This document shows positions 50,525 to 59,605 of a DNA stretch of 64,000 nucleotides, one piece after another (position 1 is the stretch's first letter; every line of letters starts with the position of its first letter). The notes beneath the pieces were generated by a model, which was not told the DNA's origin, ran no database searches, and saw only the letters and a program-made list of their open reading frames with translations. Origin of the DNA: Betaproteobacteria bacterium (lineage in GTDB: Bacteria > Pseudomonadota > Gammaproteobacteria > Burkholderiales > Casimicrobiaceae); assembly GCA_016717855.1 (NCBI GenBank), contig JADKEV010000001.1:186001-250000 (forward strand). The letters run 5' to 3'. The position numbers and the translations under genes were made by a program.

Positions 50525-51583
50525 ATGAAACAAGGTTCCGCAGGCGCACGGCAAGAGTGCCGGCCTCTCGCGAGCGCGATTGCACTCCTGCTCGCCGCAT
50601 CGATGGGTGCCGCGCACGCCGCCGACGTGCAGATCAACACGCCGCCAGGCGGCAACTTCGTGGTGAAGGACAGCAGCGCCGCCAATCTTCTATTGCTGGT
50701 GCAAGGAACGGGGCCGGTGACGATTCCATATCTGACGGTCGCGGGCCCGATGAACAGGGTAGTTTGCTTTGACAACCTCAGCGGGCAGCTCGGGCAATGC
50801 GCGCCAGGGGCACTGCCGCTGGGTCCGGTCGGGGCAACGGGCGCTACCGGCGGAACAGGCGCAACGGGTGGTACGGGCGCACTGGGGCAACGGGCGCTAC
50901 CGGGGCGACGGGGGTCACCGGGGCGACGGGGGTCACCGGGGCGACGGGTGCCACCGGGGCAACGGGTGCCACCGGGGCAACAGGGTGCCACGGGTGCCAC
51001 AGGGGCAACGGGAGCCACCGGATCGTCAGGCGTGGCCAGCAGCTTGATTCCGTTTTCGACAGGCATCATCCTGAGCGGTGCCACGGTCGTGTCTGCTGCG
51101 CCGGTGCTGATGGGCTTTGGCAGCCATACGGTCCAGGTCATCGATGGCCTGGGTGAATCGACGATGCCGCCGGAATCCGCGGGCTTTTCCTTCCCCGTTC
51201 CGTATGCGGGCATTATCCAAGACTTGCAGATCAGCGCGGACCTGCTGGTTGCTTCGGTCGTTTCCATCAATGTCATCGGCCTCCAATACGACTTCACTGT
51301 GATCCGCGCACCATCGGTCCCCAACAATGGAATAGACAAGTTGGCGGCACCGTTCGTGACGACGCCGCTGACCGCCTCGGTCAGGTTCGGATTTCCGAAC
51401 ACCGTGGTCACGCCCGGGACTTTCCGCAGCGCGACCAACGTCAACCCCGGGTCCCTGGTGGTCGCCGCTGGCGACCGCATCGGCATTCGCATCCGGACGA
51501 CTCCATCGACTGATTCGTCGGCGGCCGATGTCACGCAACTTTCACTTAGCGCGACGTTTTCCTACACGCGCTCGCCGCCATAG
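50525..51583 (+). CDS. Secreted collagen-like protein with BclB-like C-terminal domain
   Basis: A 352-residue secreted protein. Signal peptide (ASAIALLLAASMGAAHA), then a module of about 65 residues starting ADVQINTPPGGNFVVKDSSA, nearly identical to the one in the neighbouring gene. Residues about 99-168 are Gly-X-Y repeats. The C-terminal domain (from SSLIPFSTGIILSGATVV to the end) resembles the BclB C-terminal domain of Bacillus exosporium glycoproteins. Between 50875 and 50990 the reading switches from GAT units to PGRRGSPGRR; in another frame the GAT units continue, so two compensating indels are likely. The start at 50525 is chosen over 50507 because the ribosome binding site lies between them. 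Confidence 0.75.
   Translation: MKQGSAGARQECRPLASAIALLLAASMGAAHAADVQINTPPGGNFVVKDSSAANLLLLVQGTGPVTIPYLTVAGPMNRVVCFDNLSGQLGQCAPGALPLGPVGATGATGGTGATGGTGALGQRALPGRRGSPGRRGSPGRRVPPGQRVPPGQQGATGATGATGATGSSGVASSLIPFSTGIILSGATVVSAAPVLMGFGSHTVQVIDGLGESTMPPESAGFSFPVPYAGIIQDLQISADLLVASVVSINVIGLQYDFTVIRAPSVPNNGIDKLAAPFVTTPLTASVRFGFPNTVVTPGTFRSATNVNPGSLVVAAGDRIGIRIRTTPSTDSSAADVTQLSLSATFSYTRSPP
50821..51030 (+). repeat. Collagen-like triplet repeat DNA
   Basis: Nine-base units of the kind GGNGCNACN encoding Gly-Ala-Thr, degenerate. The period is coding-phased, not CRISPR-like: no spacers. Confidence 0.85.
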
Positions 51584-51773
51584 ACCGATGCAGCGCCGCG
51601 CGCAACACATACGGCCCTGCCGCTGATTGCCGGCTACGCCACCGAAGTTGTTGACAGCATCGGTGGCGCCGAACAATACTGGGCCGGACCCGCGGAACTT
51701 GCCGGTCCCGGCCGCAGTTGCCCGAAATGCTCTGCACCGCCTCGCACCCCTCTCGATGAACGGGAATAATCGG

Positions 51774-52979
51774 ATGAATCACATCAAGGCAGGCGCGCCG
51801 TCAAGGGCACGACCTCTCGCAATTGCAATTTCCCTGCTGCTCGCAGCATCGATGAGCGCCGCCCGCGCGGCCGATGTGCAAATCAATACGCCGCCGGGCG
51901 GCAACTTCGTCGTCAAGGACAGTAGCGCGGCCAACATCTTGTTGCTCGTGCAGGGTATCGGACCAGTGACGATCCCGTACCTGACGGTCGCGGGACCCAT
52001 GAACCGCGTGGTGTGCTTCGACAATCTCTCCGGCCAACTGGGACAATGCGCCCCCGGCGCGTTGCCGATCGGCCCGCTCGGGGCGACCGGAGCCACTGGT
52101 GCGGCGGGTGCCGACCGGGCAATGGTGCACCGGTGCCACGGGCGGTACTGGTGCCACGGGCGGTACCGGCCAGGGGCTACCGGTGCCACAGGCGCTACCG
52201 GTGCCACAGGCGCTACCGGTGCCACAGGCGCTACCGGTGCCACGGGCGTTACCGGTGCCACAGGTGCTACTGGCGGCGTTACCGGTGCCACGGGTGCCAC
52301 GGGTGCTACCGGTGCGACGGGCGTTACGGGTGCTACGGGCGTTGCCGGTGCTACGGGTGCTACAGGGGTTACAGGTGCCACGGGCGTTACCGGTGCCACG
52401 GGCGCCGCCGGCGTTACGGGCGCAACCGGCGCTACGGGCACGGTCGGAAGTTGCGCTTTTGGCGACTTCTACGCGCTGATGCCCCCCGACAACGCGGTTA
52501 CGGTCCCGCAAGGCGTCGCTGTCCAGTTCCCGAACAACGGCCCCGTTTCGGGACCGATATCCCGACTCAACTCAAGCGATTTCATTCTGGGTGCCGCCGG
52601 CACCTACCAGGTCATGTTCCAGGTCAGCGTCAATGAACCCGGTCAACTGGTCCTCGCGCTCAATGGCATCGAACTGGCACACACGATCGTCGGCCGTCCA
52701 ACTGGTACCAGCCAGATTGTGGGCATGGCGCTGGTAACGGCGGTCGCCAATGACGTGCTGAATGTCCGCAATGCACTCGGGAGCTTCGTCGCGCTGACGA
52801 TCACGCCGCTCGCGGGTGGTAACAGCCCGGTATCGGCCCACCTGGTGATCACGCAGTTGCCGGTCGGCGCCACAGGCTGCGCATCCGGGGCGACTGGCGC
52901 CACCGGACACCGAGCCCGGTGCAACCGGAGCGACCCGGGGAACGCCGCATCGTCCGAGGCGCCCCGCCCCGGACGGTAG
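51774..52979 (+). CDS. Secreted collagen-like protein with BclA-like C-terminal domain
   Basis: A 401-residue paralogue of the preceding gene. Signal peptide (AIAISLLLAASMSAARA) and the ADVQINTPPGGNFVVKDSSA module are almost the same as upstream. Residues about 100-224 are Gly-Ala-Thr triplets, with a short out-of-phase patch at 52110-52168. The C-terminal domain, FYALMPPDNAVTVPQGVAVQF through SAHLVITQLP, is of the BclA C-terminal (TNF-like) type. Beyond it a second Gly-X-Y stretch (GATGCASGATGATG) begins and the frame appears to slip near 52905, so the true end is uncertain. The ATG at 51774 is preferred, as in the paralogue. Confidence 0.75.
   Translation: MNHIKAGAPSRARPLAIAISLLLAASMSAARAADVQINTPPGGNFVVKDSSAANILLLVQGIGPVTIPYLTVAGPMNRVVCFDNLSGQLGQCAPGALPIGPLGATGATGAAGADRAMVHRCHGRYWCHGRYRPGATGATGATGATGATGATGATGATGVTGATGATGGVTGATGATGATGATGVTGATGVAGATGATGVTGATGVTGATGAAGVTGATGATGTVGSCAFGDFYALMPPDNAVTVPQGVAVQFPNNGPVSGPISRLNSSDFILGAAGTYQVMFQVSVNEPGQLVLALNGIELAHTIVGRPTGTSQIVGMALVTAVANDVLNVRNALGSFVALTITPLAGGNSPVSAHLVITQLPVGATGCASGATGATGHRARCNRSDPGNAASSEAPRPGR
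52071..52446 (+). repeat. Collagen-like triplet repeat DNA
   Basis: About 40 nine-base units, mostly GGTGCTACC/GGTGCCACG forms encoding Gly-Ala-Thr or Gly-Val-Thr. Highly self-similar and thus prone to length change and to assembly errors. Confidence 0.85.
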
Positions 52980-53135
52980 CCGGCGGCAAGCGATCCTCCG
53001 GGGCGCGCCGGCCGCGAATCCAGCCGGCGTCCGGCACATCCGCGACCGCCGCTCTCGTGGCACGCCCGCGACCGCGCGGGTGCCGCGGCCTGCGGCCATG
53101 CGATAATCGGCCACTCGTCGCTCCCCCCACTTTTC

Positions 53136-55070
53136 ATGCATGCATTTTTTGAGGACGACGGCGCACTCAAGGCCGGCACCATCCTCGCCGACAACGATTC
53201 CTCGCTGCAGATCGAAGCGGCCACGGGCAAGCGCCTGAAGGTCAAGGCCGAGAAAGTGCTGCTCCGCTTCGCCACGCCCGCGCCCCAGGCGCTGCTCGAC
53301 GCCGCCGAAAAGCTGGCGGGAGAGCTCGACCCGGATTTCCTGTGGACCGTCGCGGGCGACGCCGAGGTCGAGTTCGAAACGCTGGCCACCGATTACCACG
53401 GCCGCCCGCCGACCGCGCCCGAAGCCGCGGCGATGGCCAGGTTCCTGCACGGCCATCCGATGTATTTCTACAAGCGTGGCAAGGGCTGCTATCAGCCGGC
53501 GCCCAAGGCCTCGCTCGATGCGGCGCTGGCCGGCCTCGAGCGCAAACGCCGCGAAACCGAACAGGTGCGCGGCTGGGCCGACGCGATGAAGGCGGGCGCG
53601 TTGCCGGAACCGGTCGCGGCGCTGCGCTGGAAACTCTTGTATGCGCCGGACAAGAACGGCGCCGAGTACAAGGCCGTCCGCCTCGCCTGCGACGAAGCGC
53701 GGACCAATCCGCTGCAGTTGCTGCGCCACTGCGGCGCCATCACCTCGCCGTACGAGTTGCACTACCAGCGTTTCCTGCTCGCGACGTTCCCCAGGGGCAC
53801 CGGCTTTCCCGCCGTGGGCGCGGCAACCGTGCCGCCCGAGTTGCCGCTGGCGGAGGTTGCAGCGTTCAGCATCGACGACGCGGGCACGACCGAAATCGAC
53901 GACGCTTTTTCGGTGACGTGGCTGGCGGACGGCGGCGTGCGCGTGGGCGTGCACATCGCAGCGCCGGCGCTGACCGTCGGCCGCGATTCGGTGCTCGAGA
54001 AGATCGCCCGGGAAAGGCTGTCGACCGTCTACATGCCGGGCGACAAGATCACCATGCTGCCGCAGGACGTGATCGAGCGCTTCACGCTGGCCGCCGGCCA
54101 TGAGTGCCCGGCGCTCTCGCTGTATGCGGAATTCGCCGCCGACGGCGCCGCGGTGCGGCAGGAAACCCGCGTCGAGCGCGTGCGCATCGCCGCCAACCTG
54201 CGCCACGAGGAGCTCGACGCCGAATTGACCGGCGTCGGGCCCGGTACCCCATTCGGCCGGGAACTGCTCGTGCTCGCGGACGCCGCGGACCGGCTGCAGG
54301 CCGAGCGCCGCAAGGGGCTGCCGCCCGAGCGCAACCGGATCGACTATAACTTCGTGGTCGAAGGCGATCCGGCGGGCGCGGACGCCCGAGTCGCGATCAT
54401 CCCGCGCCCGCGCGGCTCGCGCATCGATCGCCTGGTCTCGGAATGGATGATCTACGCCAACGCCTACTGGGGGCGCGTGCTGGCCCTGACCCGGACGCCG
54501 GGCATGTTCCGCGCGCAGTACCAGGGCAAGACCCGGATGACGACGCAGCCGCAGCCGCACCAGGGCCTGAACCTGCCGCAGTACCTGTGGGCGAGTTCGC
54601 CGCTGCGCCGCTATGCGGACCTGGTGAACCAGCGGCAGCTGATCGCGGTGGCCAACGGCGAAAAGCCGCCCTATCCGCAGGGCGACGCCGACCTGTTCGC
54701 CGCAGCCGCCGATTTCGATGCCACGTACTCCACGTACGCGGAGTTCCAGCGCCAGATGGAGTTCTACTGGTGCCTGCGCTGGCTGCAGCAGGAAGGGATC
54801 GAGGAAACCACGGCCTTCGTGCTGCGCGAGAACATGGTGCGCTTCGAACACGTGCCGATCTTCACGCGCGTCGCGGATCTTCCCGCCATGGCGCCGGGCG
54901 CGCGCGTGCGCCTTGGCGTGGGCGCGATCGACCTGTTCGCGGCGACCCTGGAGACCCGGTATGCCGGACCCGCGCACGACGACGGTCCGCCGGGCGCCGT
55001 GCTGGCGCTCGACGACCTCGAACTGGACGAGGCCGGCGCGGCGTTCGAAAGCCCCGTCGTCGTCCCGTAA
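53136..55070 (+). CDS. RNB-domain exoribonuclease (RNase II/R family)
   Basis: Cytoplasmic 3'-5' exoribonuclease, 644 residues. After an N-terminal region, the RNB domain holds the metal-binding stretch IDDAGTTEIDDAFSV near residue 250. Conserved later blocks are RNRIDYNFVVEG, YANAYWGRVLA, and LPQYLWASSPLRRYADLVNQ near residue 490. The length and N-terminus match the RNase II-like proteins of betaproteobacteria rather than full RNase R. ATG at 53136. Confidence 0.9.
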   Translation: MHAFFEDDGALKAGTILADNDSSLQIEAATGKRLKVKAEKVLLRFATPAPQALLDAAEKLAGELDPDFLWTVAGDAEVEFETLATDYHGRPPTAPEAAAMARFLHGHPMYFYKRGKGCYQPAPKASLDAALAGLERKRRETEQVRGWADAMKAGALPEPVAALRWKLLYAPDKNGAEYKAVRLACDEARTNPLQLLRHCGAITSPYELHYQRFLLATFPRGTGFPAVGAATVPPELPLAEVAAFSIDDAGTTEIDDAFSVTWLADGGVRVGVHIAAPALTVGRDSVLEKIARERLSTVYMPGDKITMLPQDVIERFTLAAGHECPALSLYAEFAADGAAVRQETRVERVRIAANLRHEELDAELTGVGPGTPFGRELLVLADAADRLQAERRKGLPPERNRIDYNFVVEGDPAGADARVAIIPRPRGSRIDRLVSEWMIYANAYWGRVLALTRTPGMFRAQYQGKTRMTTQPQPHQGLNLPQYLWASSPLRRYADLVNQRQLIAVANGEKPPYPQGDADLFAAAADFDATYSTYAEFQRQMEFYWCLRWLQQEGIEETTAFVLRENMVRFEHVPIFTRVADLPAMAPGARVRLGVGAIDLFAATLETRYAGPAHDDGPPGAVLALDDLELDEAGAAFESPVVVP

Positions 55071-55099
55071 TCGCCGCAGCGACGCCTGATCCGACAATC

Positions 55100-56032
55100 A
55101 TGGCCATGGTCTCTTCCGCCAGTCTGCAGAACCTGCGCATCGCCGCGTACGATACGCTCGCCCGGGCCAAGCGGGGCGACCGCGACGCGCAGGACCGGCT
55201 GCTGACCGCCGCGGTCGGCATTTCGCTGCTCGTGCACGGCGTGCTGCTCGCGGTCCGTTTCGTCGTCGCCGACGAAAGGCGCCCGGCGGTGTCGCCGCCG
55301 CTGGAGGTCGTGCTGGTCAACAGCAAGTCCTCGACCAAGCCGTACAAGGCCGAGCTGCTCGCGCAGCACAACCTGGACGGCGGCGGCAACACCGATGCGA
55401 AGCGCCGCGCGAAGACGCCGCTGCCCGTGCTGCCCCGCGATAGCCAGAGCACGGAAGTGGCGGTCGCGACCCTGCGCCAGCAGTCGCTCGAACAGCAGGT
55501 CAAGCAGTTGCTGGCGCAGACCACGGGGACCAGCAAAGTGCTGATCGAACCGCGCAAGACCGAGGTGCCGGATCCCGCGCAACTGCCCAGCACGCGGGAA
55601 CTGATGCAGCGCACGCTGGAAGCGATCCGGCTCGAGGCGCAGATCGCGAAGGAAGCGGAAGCCTACCAGCAGCGGCCCAAGCGCCGCTTCCTGGGCGCGC
55701 GGACCGAGGAATACCGTTTCGCGCGGTACGTGGAGGACTGGCGCGGCAAGGTGGAAAAGATCGGCAACCTGAACTACCCCGAGGCGGCGCGCGCGCAGCG
55801 CCTCTACGGCAGCCTGCTGCTCTCCGTCGCGATCCGCGCCGACGGCTCGGTCGAGAAAATCGAGATCAACCGCTCCTCCGGCAAGAAGATCCTTGATGCC
55901 GCCGCGGTGCGCATCGTCCAGCTCGCCGCGCCGTATGGGGCGTTTCCGCCGGACATCCGGCGCGACACCGACATCATCGAAATCACCCGCACGTGGACTT
56001 TCACGCGCGGCGACGAACTGATTTCCGAATAA
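55100..56032 (+). CDS. TonB-like energy transducer protein
   Basis: A 310-residue protein with a single N-terminal membrane helix (LLTAAVGISLLVHGVLLAVRFVV), a polar periplasmic spacer and a C-terminal TonB domain (YPEAARAQRLYGSLLLSVAIRADGSVEKIEINRSSG). Probably couples the proton-motive force to outer-membrane receptors, although no ExbB/ExbD gene is next to it. The start is ATG 55100 or 55106. 29 bases after the RNase gene and 18 before aroE; likely one transcript. Confidence 0.85.
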   Translation: MAMVSSASLQNLRIAAYDTLARAKRGDRDAQDRLLTAAVGISLLVHGVLLAVRFVVADERRPAVSPPLEVVLVNSKSSTKPYKAELLAQHNLDGGGNTDAKRRAKTPLPVLPRDSQSTEVAVATLRQQSLEQQVKQLLAQTTGTSKVLIEPRKTEVPDPAQLPSTRELMQRTLEAIRLEAQIAKEAEAYQQRPKRRFLGARTEEYRFARYVEDWRGKVEKIGNLNYPEAARAQRLYGSLLLSVAIRADGSVEKIEINRSSGKKILDAAAVRIVQLAAPYGAFPPDIRRDTDIIEITRTWTFTRGDELISE

Positions 56033-56050
56033 CTCACCATCGAACCGCCC

Positions 56051-56920
56051 ATGTCCCATTCCTCGACACTTCCCCGCTACGCGGTCATCGGCCATCCCGT
56101 TGCCCACAGCAGATCCCCGCGCATCCATGCGCTGTTCGCCGCGGCGACCGGGCAGGCGCTGACCTACGAGCGGCTGCCCGCGCCGCTGGACGGGTTCGCG
56201 CGGACCGTGCGCGAGTTCCACGACGCCGGCGGCCTCGGCTTGTCGGTCACCGTGCCGTTCAAGCTGGAATGCCTGGAACTGGCGGCGACCGCCAGCGAGC
56301 GCGCGCACTCGGCGGGCGCCGCCAACACGCTGGCCTGGCGCGGCGGCGCGTGGTTCGCTGACAACACCGACGGCGCCGGGCTGCTGAACGACTTCGCGCG
56401 CCACGTCGGCATCGACGACCGCGGCCGCGACGTGCTGGTGCTGGGCGCGGGCGGCGCCGCGCGCGGGATCCTGGGTCCGCTGATCGCGCAGGGGCCGCGC
56501 CGGCTGGTAATCGCCAACCGCACGCCGGAGAAGGCGGCCGCGCTCGCGCAGTTGTTTGCCGGGCGTGCGGGCCGCGGGACTGTCGTGTCCACCATGCCGT
56601 TCGCCGCCCTGGGGGGGCAGCGCTTCGACATCGTGATCAACTCGACCAGCGCCAGCCTCGGCGGCGCGGCATCCGGTGACGCGATGCACTTGCCGCCCGC
56701 GCTGTTCGCGCCCGGCGCGCTGGCGTACGACCTGACGTACGGGCCGGCGTCGGCGGCGTTCCTCGGCTGGGCCGCGCGCGAGGGCGCCGCGCGCTGCGCC
56801 GACGGCCTCGGCATGCTGGTGGAACAAGCGGCGCTGCAGTTCGAACTCTGGCGCGGCGTCCTGCCCGCGACCGATCCGGTGCTGGCGCAACTGCGCGCGG
56901 AAATCGGCGCCGGCCAGTGA
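56051..56920 (+). CDS. aroE: Shikimate 5-dehydrogenase
   Basis: Reduces 3-dehydroshikimate to shikimate with NADPH (aromatic amino acid pathway). 289 residues. Shikimate-binding HPVAHSRSPRIH at the N-terminus, catalytic Lys in VTVPFKLE, NTDGAGLL, nucleotide-binding LGAGGAARGI, and ANRTPEKA. The stop overlaps the mtgA start (ATGA-like, four bases). Confidence 0.95.
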   Translation: MSHSSTLPRYAVIGHPVAHSRSPRIHALFAAATGQALTYERLPAPLDGFARTVREFHDAGGLGLSVTVPFKLECLELAATASERAHSAGAANTLAWRGGAWFADNTDGAGLLNDFARHVGIDDRGRDVLVLGAGGAARGILGPLIAQGPRRLVIANRTPEKAAALAQLFAGRAGRGTVVSTMPFAALGGQRFDIVINSTSASLGGAASGDAMHLPPALFAPGALAYDLTYGPASAAFLGWAAREGAARCADGLGMLVEQAALQFELWRGVLPATDPVLAQLRAEIGAGQ

Positions 56921-57612
56921 AGCGGCCGGTGCTGTGGTTTACGCGCGGACTGGTCGTCCTGGTCGGCCTGTTCCTGCTCGTCCAGCTGTGGTTCTTCGTG
57001 CAGGTCGTCAACTACAAGTTCCGGCCGCCGGGCGAGACGGCCTTCATGAGCTACCGGCTCTCCGGGCTGCGCGAAAAGAACCCCGCGGCGCAGATCCAGT
57101 ACCGCTGGGTTCCCTACGCGAAGATTTCAGTCCACCTGAAGCGGGCGCTGATCGCCGCGGAGGACGCCAGGTTCGTCGAGCACGAGGGCTTCGACTGGGA
57201 TGGCATCCAGCTGGCGATGGACAAGAACTGGAAGCGGGGCAAGACCGTGGCCGGCGGCTCGACGATCACCCAGCAGCTGGCGAAGAACCTGTTCCTGTCG
57301 CCCGCGAAGAGCTACACGCGCAAGGCGGAAGAAGCCCTCATCACGCTGATGATGGAGATGGTGCTGGACAAGGAACGGATACTCGAGCTGTACCTGAACG
57401 TGATTGAATGGGGCTCCGGCGTGTTCGGCGCCGAAGCGGCAGCCCAGCGCTACTTCAAGGAAAGCGCGGCGCAGTTGTCGGCGGAGCAGGCAGCCAGGCT
57501 CGCCGCGATGGCGCCCAACCCGCGGTTCTACGAGCGCAACCCCAACGCGCCCGGGCTGCTGAAGAAAATCGGCATCATCCACGAGCGGATGAACAGCGCC
57601 GAATTGCCGTGA
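56917..57612 (+). CDS. mtgA: Monofunctional peptidoglycan transglycosylase
   Basis: GT51 glycosyltransferase of 231 residues, with one N-terminal membrane helix (GLVVLVGLFLLVQLWFFV). Catalytic Glu in AAEDARFVEHEGFD, then GGSTITQQLAKNLFLSP and ELYLNVIEWGSGVFGAEAAAQRYF. Polymerises lipid II into glycan strands on the periplasmic face. Start overlaps aroE, a common pairing in betaproteobacteria. Confidence 0.95.
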   Translation: MKRPVLWFTRGLVVLVGLFLLVQLWFFVQVVNYKFRPPGETAFMSYRLSGLREKNPAAQIQYRWVPYAKISVHLKRALIAAEDARFVEHEGFDWDGIQLAMDKNWKRGKTVAGGSTITQQLAKNLFLSPAKSYTRKAEEALITLMMEMVLDKERILELYLNVIEWGSGVFGAEAAAQRYFKESAAQLSAEQAARLAAMAPNPRFYERNPNAPGLLKKIGIIHERMNSAELP

Positions 57613-57643
57613 CGACGGCCTGCGGTAACCGGACATCATGGAC

Positions 57644-57733
57644 TCCGTAGGGTGGGTGGAGCGAAGCGATACCCATCACGCTCTTCGAAGAGCCCCCCAC
57701 CCCAACCCTCTCCCCAAAATCGGGGAGAGGGAG
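57644..57733. repeat. Composite dispersed repeat (second full copy)
   Basis: Same architecture as 6412-6500: GTAGGGTGGGTGGAGCGAAG unit ending CGATACCCATC, the palindrome CTCTTCGAAGAG, and a hairpin with arms CCTCTCCCC (57707-57715) and GGGGAGAGG (57722-57730). Lies between mtgA and msrP on the same strand, so it may end or attenuate the upstream transcript. Confidence 0.85.
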
Positions 57734-57799
57734 TCTTCCGTACGGGAACCGCGTAAGATTGCCGCTGCCAGATACGACTCCACAGGAGGGAACCCGACC

Positions 57800-58747
57800 A
57801 TGCTGATCAGGAAGCCGCACGCTATCTGCCCGAGCGAAATCACGCCACCCGATCTGTTCCGCCGCCGCCGCGAATGGATCAAGGCCGCCGGCGCTGGCGC
57901 CGCCGCGCTGGGCCTGTCCGCCGGACTCCCGGGCGCCGCGCAGGCGCAGCGCATCCGGCTGTTCGGCGTGCGCAAGAGCCCGTTGTCGATCGACGAAAAG
58001 CAGACACCGTACGAAGCGGTGACGACCTACAACAATTTCTACGAGTTCGGCACCGACAAGTCCGATCCGGCCGAATACGCGGGCCGCCTCAAGACCCAGC
58101 CCTGGACCGTCACGGTCGAGGGCGAGATCAAGCGCCCCAAGGTGTACGACATCGAGGAGTTGATGAAACTCGCGCCGCTGGAAGAGCGCGTGTACCGGAT
58201 GCGCTGCGTCGAAGGGTGGTCGATGGTCATTCCCTGGGCCGGCTTCTCGCTCTCCGAGCTGATCCGCCGCGTCGAGCCTACGGCTAACGCGAAGTACGTC
58301 GAATTCACCACGCTGGCCGACCCCAGGCAGATGCCGGGCCTGCGCTCGTCGGTGCTCGACTGGCCCTATGTCGAGGGCCTGCGCCTCGATGAAGCGCAGC
58401 ATCCGCTGACGCTGCTGTGCATGGGCGTGTACGGCGAGATGCTGCCCAACCAGAACGGCGCGCCGGTGCGCCTGGTCGTGCCGTGGAAGTACGGCTTCAA
58501 GAGCGGCAAGTCGCTGGTCCGGATCCGCTTCCAGGAAAAGGAACCGCAGACGGCGTGGATGCGCTCCAGCCCCTCGGAGTACGGCTTCTACTCGAACGTC
58601 AATCCCGAAGTCGATCATCCGCGCTGGTCGCAGGCGACCGAGCGCAGGCTGGGCGAGATCACCAAGCGCAAGACGCTGATGTTCAACGGCTACGGCGACC
58701 AGGTCGCCTCGCTCTACGCGGGGATGGACTTGAAGAAGTTCATCTAG
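57800..58747 (+). CDS. msrP: Protein-methionine-sulfoxide reductase catalytic subunit
   Basis: Periplasmic molybdopterin enzyme that repairs oxidised methionines in envelope proteins. 315 residues. Tat signal with RRRREWIKAAGAGAAALG; molybdenum-ligating Cys136 in YRMRCVEGW; LPNQNGAPVRLVVPWKYGFKS near the end. The start has AGGAGGG at 57784. Works with the haem membrane subunit encoded next. Confidence 0.95.
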   Translation: MLIRKPHAICPSEITPPDLFRRRREWIKAAGAGAAALGLSAGLPGAAQAQRIRLFGVRKSPLSIDEKQTPYEAVTTYNNFYEFGTDKSDPAEYAGRLKTQPWTVTVEGEIKRPKVYDIEELMKLAPLEERVYRMRCVEGWSMVIPWAGFSLSELIRRVEPTANAKYVEFTTLADPRQMPGLRSSVLDWPYVEGLRLDEAQHPLTLLCMGVYGEMLPNQNGAPVRLVVPWKYGFKSGKSLVRIRFQEKEPQTAWMRSSPSEYGFYSNVNPEVDHPRWSQATERRLGEITKRKTLMFNGYGDQVASLYAGMDLKKFI

Positions 58748-58765
58748 GCGAGGCGAACGGAGCGC

Positions 58766-59470
58766 ATGGATTCGGCGACCACGCGCGCAGGACCCGGGGC
58801 ACCCGGCGCCGGCGCACCGGCAGCCACCCAGGGCGGAAGGCCGCTGGCCGCCCGGCTGCGCGCGCCCGGGCCTGCCGCGATCAAGGCAGTCAAGGCGGTC
58901 GCGTTCGCGCTGGCCCTGCTGCCGCTGATCCGCCTTGTGCTCGGTTTCCAGTTCGACAGGCTGGGCGCGAATCCGATCGAATTGATCACGCGCTCCACCG
59001 GAACGTGGACGCTGACCTTCCTGCTGACCACGCTGGCGGTGACGCCGCTGCGCCAGCTCACCGGCTGCCACTGGCTGCTGCGGCTGCGCCGAATGTTCGG
59101 GCTGTTTGCATTCTTCTATGTCTGCCTGCACTTCACGACCTACATCTGGCTCGACCAGTTTTTCGATTGGGCGGCGATCTGGAAGGACATTCTCAAGCGG
59201 CGCTTCATCTGGATCGGCTTTGCCGCGTTCGTGATGCTGCTGCCGTTGGCCGCGACTTCGTTCAACGCGGCGATCCGCTGGCTGGGCGGCCCAGGCTGGC
59301 GGCGGCTGCATCGCCTGGTCTACGCGATCGCCATCTGCGGCGTGATCCACTACTGGTGGCTGGTCAAGAAGGACATCACGCAGCCGGTGATCTACGGCAG
59401 CGTGCTGGCGGCGCTGCTGGCGTTTCGTGTCGTGCACGCCTGGCGGAATCGTTCGCGCGCCCAGGGCTGA
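58766..59470 (+). CDS. msrQ: Haem-containing membrane subunit of the MsrPQ system
   Basis: Ferric-reductase-like membrane protein of 234 residues with about six helices, which passes electrons to MsrP. Segments NPIELITRSTGTWTL, FYVCLHFTTYIWLDQ (haem His) and WRRLHRLVYAIAICGVIHYWWLVKKD are diagnostic. The N-terminal 40 residues are extra and low-complexity. Start 18 bases after msrP. Confidence 0.93.
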   Translation: MDSATTRAGPGAPGAGAPAATQGGRPLAARLRAPGPAAIKAVKAVAFALALLPLIRLVLGFQFDRLGANPIELITRSTGTWTLTFLLTTLAVTPLRQLTGCHWLLRLRRMFGLFAFFYVCLHFTTYIWLDQFFDWAAIWKDILKRRFIWIGFAAFVMLLPLAATSFNAAIRWLGGPGWRRLHRLVYAIAICGVIHYWWLVKKDITQPVIYGSVLAALLAFRVVHAWRNRSRAQG

Positions 59471-59605
59471 TGCGCGGCCGCGCACTCTCGCCCGGATTTC
59501 CACGTTGATGCAACGAATCCACTGCGGCCGGATTTGCGGTGAGACAGTTCGGCGAGGCAATTCGGCGAATTGACTTTCCGGGCCGCAACTCGTAACCTTG
59601 AGCCG

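Noticed and set aside
50821..52446. CRISPR-like or minisatellite array
   Set aside because: Period is nine bases, continuous, coding-phased as Gly-Ala-Thr; there are no spacers of constant length.
52572..55097. 841-residue open frame antisense to the RNB ribonuclease
   Set aside because: Compositional shadow; the sense frame contains the intact RNB active-site motif.
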